From the NCBI RefSeq assembly GCF_036174265.1, contig NZ_CP108055.1:1612001-1676000 (forward strand): DNA of 64,000 bases. The letters run 5' to 3'. Each line of letters opens with the position of its first letter. The stretch's first letter is position 1. This document shows, one piece after another, positions 42,974-50,815 of this stretch. Source of the stretch: Streptomyces sp. NBC_00285 (GTDB lineage Bacteria > Actinomycetota > Actinomycetes > Streptomycetales > Streptomycetaceae). Made by a program: the position numbers and the translations under genes. The notes under the pieces were generated by a model. That model was not told where the DNA came from. It was given only the letters and a program-made list of their open reading frames with translations, and did no database searches.

Positions 42974-43933
42974 ATGCATGTCGAAGCGTTCCCCACCTCA
43001 CCCGACGACATCGAGGACGCTGTCGCCGTCTTCATGCACCACCGCAGGCGCCTCTTCGGGATCGCCTACCGCATGCTCGGCAGCACGGTCGAGGCCGAGG
43101 ACGTGGTCCAGGAGGTATGGCTGCGCTGGCAGAAGACCGACCGCTCGGTGGTGCTGAGTCCCGGGGCCTTCCTGTCGAGCGCCACGACCCGTCTCGCCAT
43201 CAACGTCGCCCAGTCGGCACGCCTGCGCCGGGAGACGTACATCGGACCGTGGCTGCCGGAACCCGTCGACACCAGCGCGGACCCCGCGATCGGCGCCGAG
43301 CACGCGGAGACGGTGGAGTTGGCCCTGCTGCTGGTGCTGGAGAAACTGACTCCCGTCGAGCGGGCCGCCTATGTACTGCGCGAGGCGTTCGACTACGCCT
43401 ACACCGAGATCGCCGACATGCTCGAGGTCAGCCTCGTCAATGTGCGCAAGATCGTCAGCCGTGCCCGCCGGCACCTGCTGGACGAGCGGCGGGAGTCCGT
43501 GGACGCGGCTGAGCACCGACGGCTCCTCAGCGCCTTCGTCTCAGCGGCCAGAACAGGAGACGTGGCGTCACTGGAAGCCCTGCTCGCACCCGATGTCGTC
43601 AGCCTCTCCGACGGCAACGGCATGCGGGGCTGTGCCCGGGTGCCCGTGCTGGGCCGTGCCCGGGTGGCCAGGCTCGCGACCTATCGGCAGTTGTGGCGGG
43701 ATGCGGTGCCCGAGCTGGTCGACGCCAACGGGGCTACGGGCGTGCTGGTCCGGCGGGACGGCCGCACGGTCGCCTTCCTGACCGCGGCCGCCTCGCAGCA
43801 CGGCGTTCACCAAGTGCTGTGGGTGTTCGCACCGAGCAAGATCGCCGCCTTCCTCGATTCCCGTTCCCGCGTCACCGCCGGCCCCGGTCTCATGCAGGGC
43901 GGTGGTTCCAGGAGCGCAGTTTGTCGGGGTTGA
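42974..43933 (+). CDS. sigJ: ECF41/SigJ-type sigma factor with SnoaL-like C-terminal domain (ECF1)
   Basis: A 319-residue ECF sigma factor. Region 2 is FMHHRRRLFGIAYRMLGSTVEAEDVVQEVWLRW, the linker carries the ECF41 hallmark WLPEP (GPWLPEPVDT), and region 4 is LTPVERAAYVLREAFDYAYTEIADMLEVSLVNVRKIVSRARRHL. A fused SnoaL-like domain follows from about residue 190 (SAARTGDVASLEALLAPDVVSLSDGNGM). In ECF41 proteins this domain replaces an anti-sigma factor and tunes activity. ATG 42974 has GGAGG ten bases upstream and is preceded by its own class of promoter. The 3' end overlaps ECF2 by 44 bases, convergently. Confidence 0.92.
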   Translation: MHVEAFPTSPDDIEDAVAVFMHHRRRLFGIAYRMLGSTVEAEDVVQEVWLRWQKTDRSVVLSPGAFLSSATTRLAINVAQSARLRRETYIGPWLPEPVDTSADPAIGAEHAETVELALLLVLEKLTPVERAAYVLREAFDYAYTEIADMLEVSLVNVRKIVSRARRHLLDERRESVDAAEHRRLLSAFVSAARTGDVASLEALLAPDVVSLSDGNGMRGCARVPVLGRARVARLATYRQLWRDAVPELVDANGATGVLVRRDGRTVAFLTAAASQHGVHQVLWVFAPSKIAAFLDSRSRVTAGPGLMQGGGSRSAVCRG

Positions 43934-44753
43934 GCATGACCCAGACCTGGGCCACCCGGTCGTCCGAGACGTCGAGACTGATGACGGCGGCGACCTCACG
44001 GCCGTAGCGGGCGACGAGGCCGGTCCGGCCGTTGACGGAATGGGTGCTCAGAGTGGTGTGGGGGCTCCGGGCCAGGAGCGTCAGGAGGCTGTCGGCGACC
44101 GGGCGACAGCCGTGGACCGGCCCGGTCAACGCCCGTACCTTGCCGCCCCCGTCGAAGAACGCCGTCGCGTCCGAGCACAGCAACGACGTGAGCAGCTCCT
44201 GGTCCTCGGTGACGCATGCCCGGCGCACGGCGTGGGCGACAAGGTCATGCTGCTGCGGTGTCGTGGAACGGGTGCGGCGCAGCTCCAGCCACTGCCTGGC
44301 CCGTGCGGCGAGTTCGGCGAGTTCCGGTTCGGTACGGCCCACGATGTCGGCGACCGTGGCCGGGGCCATCCCGAAGGCACGGAACACGAACGCGGCGCGC
44401 TCGGCGGTCGACAGCGACTCCAGCGCGTTCAGCACGACCCGACCGGCCTCCTCCTCCACCTCCGACGGCTGTGCCCCGTGCCCTTCCTCGTGGCCTTCTT
44501 CGTGGCCGGCCAGGCCTCGGCCGGGTCGTGCGAGGCGGTCGAGGCAGATCCCTCCCACGGTCTTCGCCAGCCAGGACCGTGGGACGGTGACCTGCCGCCG
44601 TACCGCGTCGGGCAGCCCGTACCACCGGTGGTACGCCTCGTCGACGACGCTTCGCGCGGCGCCCGGGTCGCCCAGCATCCAGTGGGCGACATCGAGCAGG
44701 AACCGACGCTCCTCCCACAGTTCGTCGATCGGCACCGCATCGCTCGGGTCCAC
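43890..44753 (-). CDS. Divergent ECF sigma factor with SnoaL-like domain (ECF2)
   Basis: A 287-residue SigJ-like protein from GTG 44753 (GAGG seven bases upstream). Region 2 is LLDVAHWMLGDPGAARSVVDEAYHRWYG, region 4 LSTAERAAFVFRAFGMAPATVADIVGRTEPELAELAARARQWL. The SnoaL-like part includes FFDGGGKVRAL, close to the DGGGR motif of ECF41. The linker lacks WLPEP and instead has a Gly/His/Glu-rich stretch (HEEGHEEGHG). Region 4 is also diverged in its recognition helix, so it may read different promoters or act as a modulator. It has an ECF-type promoter upstream, divergent from that of WhiB/cytochrome b. Confidence 0.85.
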   Translation of the reverse strand: MDPSDAVPIDELWEERRFLLDVAHWMLGDPGAARSVVDEAYHRWYGLPDAVRRQVTVPRSWLAKTVGGICLDRLARPGRGLAGHEEGHEEGHGAQPSEVEEEAGRVVLNALESLSTAERAAFVFRAFGMAPATVADIVGRTEPELAELAARARQWLELRRTRSTTPQQHDLVAHAVRRACVTEDQELLTSLLCSDATAFFDGGGKVRALTGPVHGCRPVADSLLTLLARSPHTTLSTHSVNGRTGLVARYGREVAAVISLDVSDDRVAQVWVMLNPDKLRSWNHRPA

Positions 44754-44816
44754 AGGGCATCCTCGCTCTCGCTCGCGCTGCCCCGCACGCGGCAGGGGCG
44801 TCGGCTCACCCCGTAA

Positions 44817-44843
44817 GACCGGGAACTGCCGGACGGTGTGACA
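44817..44843 (-). promoter_or_regulatory. ECF41-type promoter for ECF2
   Basis: TGTCACA (44843-44837), 16 bases, GGTC (44820-44817), 63 bases before GTG 44753. Nineteen bases separate it from the divergent site at 44863. Confidence 0.7.
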
Positions 44844-44862
44844 CGGGCTCGTCGGGGCCGCG

Positions 44863-44889
44863 TGTCACACCTGCGGCGGCTGCCCGGTC
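44863..44889 (+). promoter_or_regulatory. ECF41-type promoter for WhiB and orphan cytochrome b
   Basis: TGTCACA (44863-44869), 16 bases, GGTC (44886-44889), 52 bases before ATG 44942. Confidence 0.72.
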
Positions 44890-44941
44890 TTACAGGACGA
44901 CACCGCACTTCTTTTTGACTGCCGAACGAGGTGACCATGCC

Positions 44942-45187
44942 ATGGAATGGCGTGAACGGGCAGCTTGCCTTCGCGTGGATCCCGAGCTTTTCTTCCCCAT
45001 ATCCAACAGCGGTCCCACCCTTCGGCAGATCGACGAGGCGAAGGCCTTCTGCGGCGGTTGTCCCGTCGCGCAGCAGTGCCTCGACTGGGCCCTGCGGGTG
45101 GGACCCGTGGATGGCGTCTGGGGCGGAACAACGGAAATCGAGCGCCGAGCGATGCGAGGAATCGAGACACGGGTGGCAGTGCCATGA
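44942..45187 (+). CDS. WhiB-family iron-sulphur transcription factor (short form)
   Basis: An 81-residue Wbl protein with cysteines C9, C37, C40 and C46 in the canonical C-x27-C-x2-C-x5-C order and the turn GVWGGTTEIER. The C-terminus after the turn is very short (about 20 residues), so the DNA-contacting basic tail is reduced. I chose ATG 44942; a TTG at 44915 would add nine residues. Its stop overlaps the cytochrome b start (ATGA). It lies under an ECF-type promoter, suggesting a redox or NO signal feeds on respiratory rewiring. Confidence 0.9.
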   Translation: MEWRERAACLRVDPELFFPISNSGPTLRQIDEAKAFCGGCPVAQQCLDWALRVGPVDGVWGGTTEIERRAMRGIETRVAVP

Positions 45188-46749
45188 CCACGGGGGAAAG
45201 AGTCGCCGATTGGGCCGACGGACGACTGGGCGTCCGCCGGACGGCCACAGGAAAGGCACGACGGGCGTTTCCGGACCACTGGTCCTTCATGCTGGGCGAG
45301 ATCTGTCTCTACAGTTTCGTCGTCCTCATCGTCACGGGCGTGTATCTGACCTTCTACTTCCATCCGTCGATGAAGGAGGTGCAGTACAACGGGAGTTACG
45401 CGCCGCTGCGCGGTCAGATGGTGTCGGAGGCCTTCGACTCGACCATGCACATATCCTTCGACGTCCGCGGCGGTCTGCTCATCCGGCAGGCCCATCACTG
45501 GGCGGCATTGGTCTTCGTGGCCGCCATACTCGCGCACATGATGCGGGTGTTCTTCACGGGCGCCTTCCGCAAACCACGCGAACTCAACTGGCTGATCGGA
45601 TTCCTGCTGCTGGTCCTCGCCATGTTCGCCGGACTGACGGGATACGACCTCCCCGACGACCTGCTCTCCGGTACCGGCCTCGCCGTGGTGAACGGCACGA
45701 TCCTGTCCGTTCCGATCGTCGGAACGTACCTGTCGATGTTCCTGTTCGGCGGCGAATTCCCCGGCAACGAGCTGGTGGCCCGCTTCAACACCCTCCATGT
45801 GCTGATCATCCCCGGCCTCATGGTCGGACTGCTGACCGCCCATCTGGCCCTGATGCTGTACCGCCGCCACACCCAGTACCCGGGCCGTGAACGTAGCGAC
45901 AGCAATGTCGTGGGTGTGCCGGCCAAGGTACGCGCCGTCAAGTCCGCCGGGTATTTCCTGCTGGTGAGCGGTGCCGTCTTCGTCATGGCCGCGGTCGCCC
46001 AGATCAACCCCGTCTGGCAGTACGGGCCTTACCGTGCCGACCAGGTTTCCGCCGGGTCGCAGCCCGACTGGTACATGGGCGTGGCGGACGGTCTGCTTCG
46101 GATAACTCCGGGCTGGGAGGTCACCTTCTGGGGTCACACCCTGGCGCTCGACAATCTGATTCCGTTGACCGTGGGGGTCGGCCTCTTCCTCGCCCTGGGC
46201 GCGTATCCGTTCATCGAGTCCTGGGCGACCCGGGACGCCCGCGAGCACAACCTTCTGGACCGGCCCCGTAACCGGCCCGTGCGAACGGCACTTGGTGTGG
46301 CGTGGCTCAGTTTCTATCTGGTTTCCTTGATCGGCGCGGCGAACGACATCATCGCGATCCGCTTTCACGTCCCGGTCGAGTCCGTGACGTGGGCGGTCCG
46401 CATCGGACTCCTCGTGGTACCTGTCGCGGCCTATGTGCTGACCAAACGAATGGCACTCGGCCTGCAACGCGGGGACCGCGACAAGGTGCTGCACGGACGT
46501 GAGACCGGCATCATCAAGCGCATGCCCGATGGCGAATTCGTCGAGGTGCACGAGCCGCTGAGCCAGGAACAACTCCATGTCCTCACCCAGCATGAGCAGT
46601 ACGGGCCGATCGGTCCCGGTGTCCGCCTCTCACAGCGACTGCGTTCCCGGATCAGCGAGATGCTCTACGGAGAGGGCACACAGATCGTCAAGCCGACCGC
46701 GCAGGAATACCGGGCGCTGCACAAAGGTCACGCCGAAGACCATTCCTAG
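45184..46749 (+). CDS. qcrB: Orphan cytochrome b subunit of a bc1-type complex (QcrB-like)
   Basis: A 521-residue integral membrane protein matching actinobacterial QcrB: FPDHWSFMLGEICLYSFVVL in helix A, haem-ligating histidines in RQAHHWAALVFVAAILAHMMRVFFTGAFRKPRELNW and RFNTLHVLIIPGLMVGLLTAHLALM. The quinol-site motif is QPDWYMGVADGLLRITPGWE (PDWY in place of PEWY). The C-terminal helices and a 70-residue soluble tail are intact. In actinomycetes qcrB normally sits in a ctaE-qcrCAB cluster; here qcrA and qcrC are absent and the partner gene is whiB, overlapped by ATGA. It is probably an alternative b subunit expressed under ECF control. It ends four bases inside LAL5, convergently. Confidence 0.92.
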   Translation: MTTGERVADWADGRLGVRRTATGKARRAFPDHWSFMLGEICLYSFVVLIVTGVYLTFYFHPSMKEVQYNGSYAPLRGQMVSEAFDSTMHISFDVRGGLLIRQAHHWAALVFVAAILAHMMRVFFTGAFRKPRELNWLIGFLLLVLAMFAGLTGYDLPDDLLSGTGLAVVNGTILSVPIVGTYLSMFLFGGEFPGNELVARFNTLHVLIIPGLMVGLLTAHLALMLYRRHTQYPGRERSDSNVVGVPAKVRAVKSAGYFLLVSGAVFVMAAVAQINPVWQYGPYRADQVSAGSQPDWYMGVADGLLRITPGWEVTFWGHTLALDNLIPLTVGVGLFLALGAYPFIESWATRDAREHNLLDRPRNRPVRTALGVAWLSFYLVSLIGAANDIIAIRFHVPVESVTWAVRIGLLVVPVAAYVLTKRMALGLQRGDRDKVLHGRETGIIKRMPDGEFVEVHEPLSQEQLHVLTQHEQYGPIGPGVRLSQRLRSRISEMLYGEGTQIVKPTAQEYRALHKGHAEDHS

Positions 46750-49517
46750 GCCGATGCCGCCTCGCCTGCGAGTCGTATCGTGCGGATCTCCTTGCGGGAG
46801 GTGATGCCGAGTTTCGAGAACACCTTCCGCAGATGCCATTCGACCGTGTGGGGGCTGATGAACAACTGGGCGCCGATCTCGGAGTTCGTGAGCCCGTCCC
46901 GGACCAGGCGGGCGATCTGCTCCTCCTGAGGGGTGAGGGCCGTATGCGCCGCAGTCGGATGCTTGCGGACCCTCGCTCCCGTCGCCTGGAGTTCGCGGCG
47001 CGCCCGCTCGGCGAAGGCCCCGGCTCCGATGTGACCGAGCATGTCGTGCGCGACGCCCAGTTGGGCGCGGGCGTCGGCCCGGCGGTTCTCGCGGCGCAGC
47101 CATTCCCCGTACAGCAGGTGAGTCCGAGCGAGGTCCATCCGCACACCCGTGGCACCGAGCCGCTCGATCGCCTCACGGTACAAGGCATCGGCGACCTGCC
47201 CCTCACTCACCAGAGCACGGACGCCGGCGGCGGTGCCGAGGGCCCACTCGGTGCCGCCGGCCTGCGCCATGTCGACGATCCTGCGCACCGCCGCGGCTGC
47301 GTCCACGGGTCTGCCCAGTCGTACGGAAGCCTCGACCAGCTCGACCGTGGACTGGAGGGAGAGACCGAGTTCCTGCGGATTCTCGCAACCCCGCAGAGCG
47401 GCCGTGTACGCCTCCGCGTATCTGCCGAGGCCGTTGTAGAGCACCGCAGCAGCCCACTGTGTGGCCGTCTCCACCTTGCCTTCCCCGCGCAGGAGGAGAT
47501 CCTGGGTGACCGCCGCGATCGCCTGCCGGGTCTCGGCCTCCCTGCCCCTCCAGGGCTCGACGACCAGCGCGCTGTAGTGCGCGAAGAAACTGCTGCCGGT
47601 CGCCTCACCGATCGCCGTCGCCTCCGCGACCAGAGAGCCGGCACCGGCGAGATCACCGGCGAAGACCCGGTTCGACAGCCGGAGCAGAAGCGCCGACGGC
47701 AGCACCGACAGCGCTCCCGTCCCCCGTGCGAGGTCGATGAGCCGGGCCGAGAGCACGGACCAGCTCTCGAAGTCCCAGGTGCTGTGGGCCAGGCGGCATG
47801 CGAGCGGGAGCCAGCCCAGCCCTTCCTTCGGCGAGATCACGCCCGCGCGGAACGCGGCCAGCGCCTGGAGCAGCATCGGCGCGCCCGCCGCGTAACCCTC
47901 CGTGGTCAGCAGGGCCTGGCCGTCCAGAAGGAGATCGTCGCGTGTCGGCTCGGCGGGCGTGGGCGTCGCGAGAATCGCCTGGGCCACTTCGAGGATCCCC
48001 TCGCCCTGCGGCAGCCGGCCGGCGGTGAGGGCCGCGTAGATCGCGTCCCGGTACGTCTCCCGGGCGAGCCCGGCATCGAGCGGCTCCAGTCTCCTGGCCG
48101 CTTCGAGCAGCAGCGGCAGGCCGGCGCCGGCGCTGTGGGAGGCGGTCATGATCCGACCGCGCAGCAGGGTCGACCGGGCGGCTCCGAGGTCGTCGAGGGG
48201 GGCCAGCTCGGCCGCGCCCGCCAGTTCCCGGGCGGCGTCGAACGCGCCGGCCTGGTATTTGGCGTGTGCGGCCGCCAGCGCCCTGGCTCCACGGCGCGTG
48301 GGGTCGGGCGTCAGCTGGGCGGCCCGGTCGAGGAAGGCCGCCGCGGCGGCGACTCCGCCACGGGCCTGCGCACGGTCCGCCGAAAGCTCCAGTTCGGCGG
48401 CCACTGCCTCGTCGGGTCGCAGCGTCGCTCGCGCCATGTGCCACGCCCGGCGGTCCGGATCGAGCCGGGCGTCGGTCACGTCCGCGAGAGCTCTGTGCAC
48501 CTCGCGCAGGTCGTCCGGGCCTGCCGCGCGATAGGCGGCCGAGCGCACCAGCGGGTGGCGGAAGCGCGCCCAGGAACCGAGGGTGATCAGTCCGGCCGCC
48601 TCGGCGTCCGCCGCAGCCGCGTCCACGGCGATTCCCAGCCGCTCGGCCGCCCGTCTGAGCAGCGTCACGTCGCCGATGGGCTCGGCGGCGGCGACGAACA
48701 GCAGGCGTTGCGTCTCGGCTGGCAGCGCCTGTACGCGGCGGAGAAAGTCCTGCTCCATGCGGTTGGACAGGGGCCCCGCGCCGAGGCGCCCGGACTCGCC
48801 GACGGGGTCCAACGCGGTGAGCGCGTGCGGCAGTTCGAGCAGTGCGAGTGGATTACCGCGGGTCTCCGCGACGATGCGGTCACGCACGCTGCGGTCGAGC
48901 GGGCCGGTGACGACCGAGGCGAGGAGGGTGTGGGAGTCGTCCTCGAACAGCCCGGTCACGGGCAGTTCGGGGAGGCCGGTGAACATCTCACCGGTGGTCG
49001 GCTCACGCACGGCTACGGCGAGCACGACCGATTCCGCGAGCAGCCTTCGGGCTACGAACTCCAGGGTCTGTGCCGAAACCCTGTCCAGCCACTGCGCGTC
49101 GTCCACGACGCAGACCAACGGCTTGCTCCCGCCGGCCTCGGACAGGAGGCTCAGCGTGGCCAGACCCACCAGGAACCGGTCAGGCGCGGCCCCGCCGTGC
49201 AGCCCGAACGCCGTGCGCAGAGCGTCGCGTTGAGGCTCCGGCAGCTTGTCGAGCCCCGACAGCAGTGGCGCGCACAGCTGGTGCAGGCCGGCGTAGGAGA
49301 GTTCCATCTCGGACTGCACGCCGGCGGCGCTGACGGTACGGCATCCGGTGGCGCGCCCCCGCAGGTACTTCAGCAGCTCGGTCTTCCCGATCCCCGCCTC
49401 ACCTCGCAGGACGAGGACCCCGCTGCGCCCGTCCCTGGCGCCCGCCAGCAGGTCGTCGAGGGCCCGCCGCTCGTCCCGCCTGTCAAGGAGTCCGGCTCCG
49501 GAACCGCGGCTCGTCAT
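46746..49517 (-). CDS. LAL-type LuxR transcriptional regulator (LAL5), paralogue of LAL1
   Basis: A 923-residue LAL regulator, equal in length to LAL1. ATG 49517 (MTSRGSGAGLL) has GGGAG six bases upstream. Walker A is RGEAGIGKTELL, Walker B VCVVDDAQWLDRVSA; helical middle; C-terminal helix-turn-helix LTPQEEQIARLVRDGLTNSEIGAQLFISPHTVEWHLRKVFSKLGI. It shares long identical blocks with LAL1 (QSEMELSYAGLHQLCAPLL, VVTGPLD, LYGEWLRRENRR), and upstream blocks are also shared, so the duplication included control DNA. It converges with the cytochrome b gene. Confidence 0.92.
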   Translation of the reverse strand: MTSRGSGAGLLDRRDERRALDDLLAGARDGRSGVLVLRGEAGIGKTELLKYLRGRATGCRTVSAAGVQSEMELSYAGLHQLCAPLLSGLDKLPEPQRDALRTAFGLHGGAAPDRFLVGLATLSLLSEAGGSKPLVCVVDDAQWLDRVSAQTLEFVARRLLAESVVLAVAVREPTTGEMFTGLPELPVTGLFEDDSHTLLASVVTGPLDRSVRDRIVAETRGNPLALLELPHALTALDPVGESGRLGAGPLSNRMEQDFLRRVQALPAETQRLLFVAAAEPIGDVTLLRRAAERLGIAVDAAAADAEAAGLITLGSWARFRHPLVRSAAYRAAGPDDLREVHRALADVTDARLDPDRRAWHMARATLRPDEAVAAELELSADRAQARGGVAAAAAFLDRAAQLTPDPTRRGARALAAAHAKYQAGAFDAARELAGAAELAPLDDLGAARSTLLRGRIMTASHSAGAGLPLLLEAARRLEPLDAGLARETYRDAIYAALTAGRLPQGEGILEVAQAILATPTPAEPTRDDLLLDGQALLTTEGYAAGAPMLLQALAAFRAGVISPKEGLGWLPLACRLAHSTWDFESWSVLSARLIDLARGTGALSVLPSALLLRLSNRVFAGDLAGAGSLVAEATAIGEATGSSFFAHYSALVVEPWRGREAETRQAIAAVTQDLLLRGEGKVETATQWAAAVLYNGLGRYAEAYTAALRGCENPQELGLSLQSTVELVEASVRLGRPVDAAAAVRRIVDMAQAGGTEWALGTAAGVRALVSEGQVADALYREAIERLGATGVRMDLARTHLLYGEWLRRENRRADARAQLGVAHDMLGHIGAGAFAERARRELQATGARVRKHPTAAHTALTPQEEQIARLVRDGLTNSEIGAQLFISPHTVEWHLRKVFSKLGITSRKEIRTIRLAGEAASA

Positions 49518-49831
49518 GGCGCTCTCCCACGTCAGATCCTCCCGGCGGTGCGTCGGCCGGTGCATTGCCGGATCACTCCAGCCGTGGTGCGGCCTGGGCG
49601 AGCCGCGCCCATCGTAATCGGCTGCGAAAGCGGAGAACTTCCGACGTCGGGTGCGCGCGGTGGATCGAGTGCCGTGCGTGACGACGGTCCGGACAGGGGC
49701 GGCCACGGACCTGCCACGGCACGACCACGCACTCCCCTACGGCCTTCCAAGGGCGCGCCGGGCCGCCCTCGGGAGCGACATTGATGCCGGTTGCCTTCGA
49801 GCTGCTGACCCACGGAGCAGAGGAGCCGGAC
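49518..49831. promoter_or_regulatory. Divergent region between LAL5 and ECF3
   Basis: No gene. It contains the blocks shared with the LAL1 upstream region (49721-49757 and 49701-49709) and a -10-like TACGAT on the minus strand (49616-49611). No TGTCACA-N16-GGTC site is present here. Confidence 0.5.
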
Positions 49832-50500
49832 GTGGACACACATCTGACCGATACCCGGCGAAGCCGGGCGACGACGGGCACGTCCGTCATCGCACTGGAC
49901 GACGCGACCTGGGTGTTCGTGCGGGCCAGGCCGGGCCTGCTCACCCTTGCCCGGCAGATCGTCGGGAACGCGCACGACGCGGAGGACGTCATCCAGGAGA
50001 CGTGGCTGCGGTGGCAGGGCGCCGACCGTACGGCTGTCACCAACCCGTCGGCCCTGCTCAGGACGACCGCCGTCCGGCTGGCCATCAACGTCGTCCGGTC
50101 CGCCTGGAAGCGCCGGGAGTCCTGTGCCGACCCCGCGCTCCCGGAGCCGATGGACCACCACGCGGGGCCCGAAGCGGTCGCCGAGCGTCAGGACGCCGTG
50201 GAACGAGCGGTTCTCCTGCTGATGGAGACCCTCACTCCGAGGCAGCGTGCCGCGTACGTCCTGAGGGAGGGGTTCGGCTGCCCGTACGACCGGATCGCCG
50301 GGATCCTGGGCCTCAGCGTCGTCAACACCAGGCAGCAGGTCGCCCGCGCCCAGCGGCGTCTCACCGGGGACCACCGCAGGCAACCCGTCGACGCCGTCGC
50401 GCACCGGCGTCTCGTTCAGGCGTTCTTCTCGGCAGCCCAGACCGGTGACCTCGGGCACCTGGAAAGGGTGCTGTCCGCTGATGCGAGCGGCACCCGGTGA
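49832..50500 (+). CDS. ECF sigma factor lacking the SnoaL-like domain (ECF3)
   Basis: A 222-residue ECF factor from GTG 49832 (GAGGAG six bases upstream). Region 2 is VRARPGLLTLARQIVGNAHDAEDVIQETWLRW, region 4 LTPRQRAAYVLREGFGCPYDRIAGILGLSVVNTRQQVARAQRRL. The linker has ALPEP in place of WLPEP. The protein continues as in SigJ (VAHRRLVQAFFSAAQTGDLGHLERVLSADAS) and then stops, just as the SnoaL-like fold would begin. It is either a naturally truncated regulator-free sigma factor or a gene damaged at the 3' end. Confidence 0.85.
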   Translation: MDTHLTDTRRSRATTGTSVIALDDATWVFVRARPGLLTLARQIVGNAHDAEDVIQETWLRWQGADRTAVTNPSALLRTTAVRLAINVVRSAWKRRESCADPALPEPMDHHAGPEAVAERQDAVERAVLLLMETLTPRQRAAYVLREGFGCPYDRIAGILGLSVVNTRQQVARAQRRLTGDHRRQPVDAVAHRRLVQAFFSAAQTGDLGHLERVLSADASGTR

Positions 50501-50526
50501 GCGTCGTGGCAGGTGTCGGCCGGGGA

Positions 50527-50700
50527 TCAGCGGCGGACCGCGTGCCGGTTCAGTGCGCTGGAGACGGCGTTCATGCGCTCGCCGAGGTCCGCGAGTTCCT
50601 GGCGCAGTTCAGTGACCCGGGTACGAAGCTCGGCGGCTTCGGCGGTCAGCGATACGAAGGTGGCGGCGAGGTCGACGCGGTCCTCATCGATGAGGGACAT
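50527..50700 (-). CDS. Short coiled-coil protein (57 aa)
   Basis: From ATG 50700 (GGAG five bases upstream): SLIDEDRVDLAATFVSLTAEAAELRTRVTELRQELADLGERMNAV, an almost continuous heptad pattern. No family recognised. Longer in-frame starts exist up to 50769. It lies downstream of a terminator-like hairpin that separates it from the NmrA-like gene. Confidence 0.5.
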   Translation of the reverse strand: MSLIDEDRVDLAATFVSLTAEAAELRTRVTELRQELADLGERMNAVSSALNRHAVRR

Positions 50701-50775
50701 CATGTCTCCATGACTTTTACGGGGAGTGCGAGACATTTCCACGCTGGGAGGAATTCGGCCCGCTTTCACAGGGCG

Positions 50776-50809
50776 GGGGTGGCCCTCTCCTTTCGGTGAG
50801 GGCCACCCC
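50776..50809 (-). terminator. Terminator of NmrA-like gene 1
   Basis: GGGGTGGCCCTC (50776-50787) pairs perfectly with GAGGGCCACCCC (50798-50809) around ten bases. It begins seven bases after the NmrA-like gene ends on the minus strand. Confidence 0.85.
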
Positions 50810-50815
50810 GAGGAA

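Noticed and set aside
46746..49706. Longer start for LAL5 giving 986 residues
   Set aside because: The extra 63 residues are low-complexity, run through the conserved non-coding blocks and lack a ribosome site. ATG 49517 matches the start and length of LAL1.
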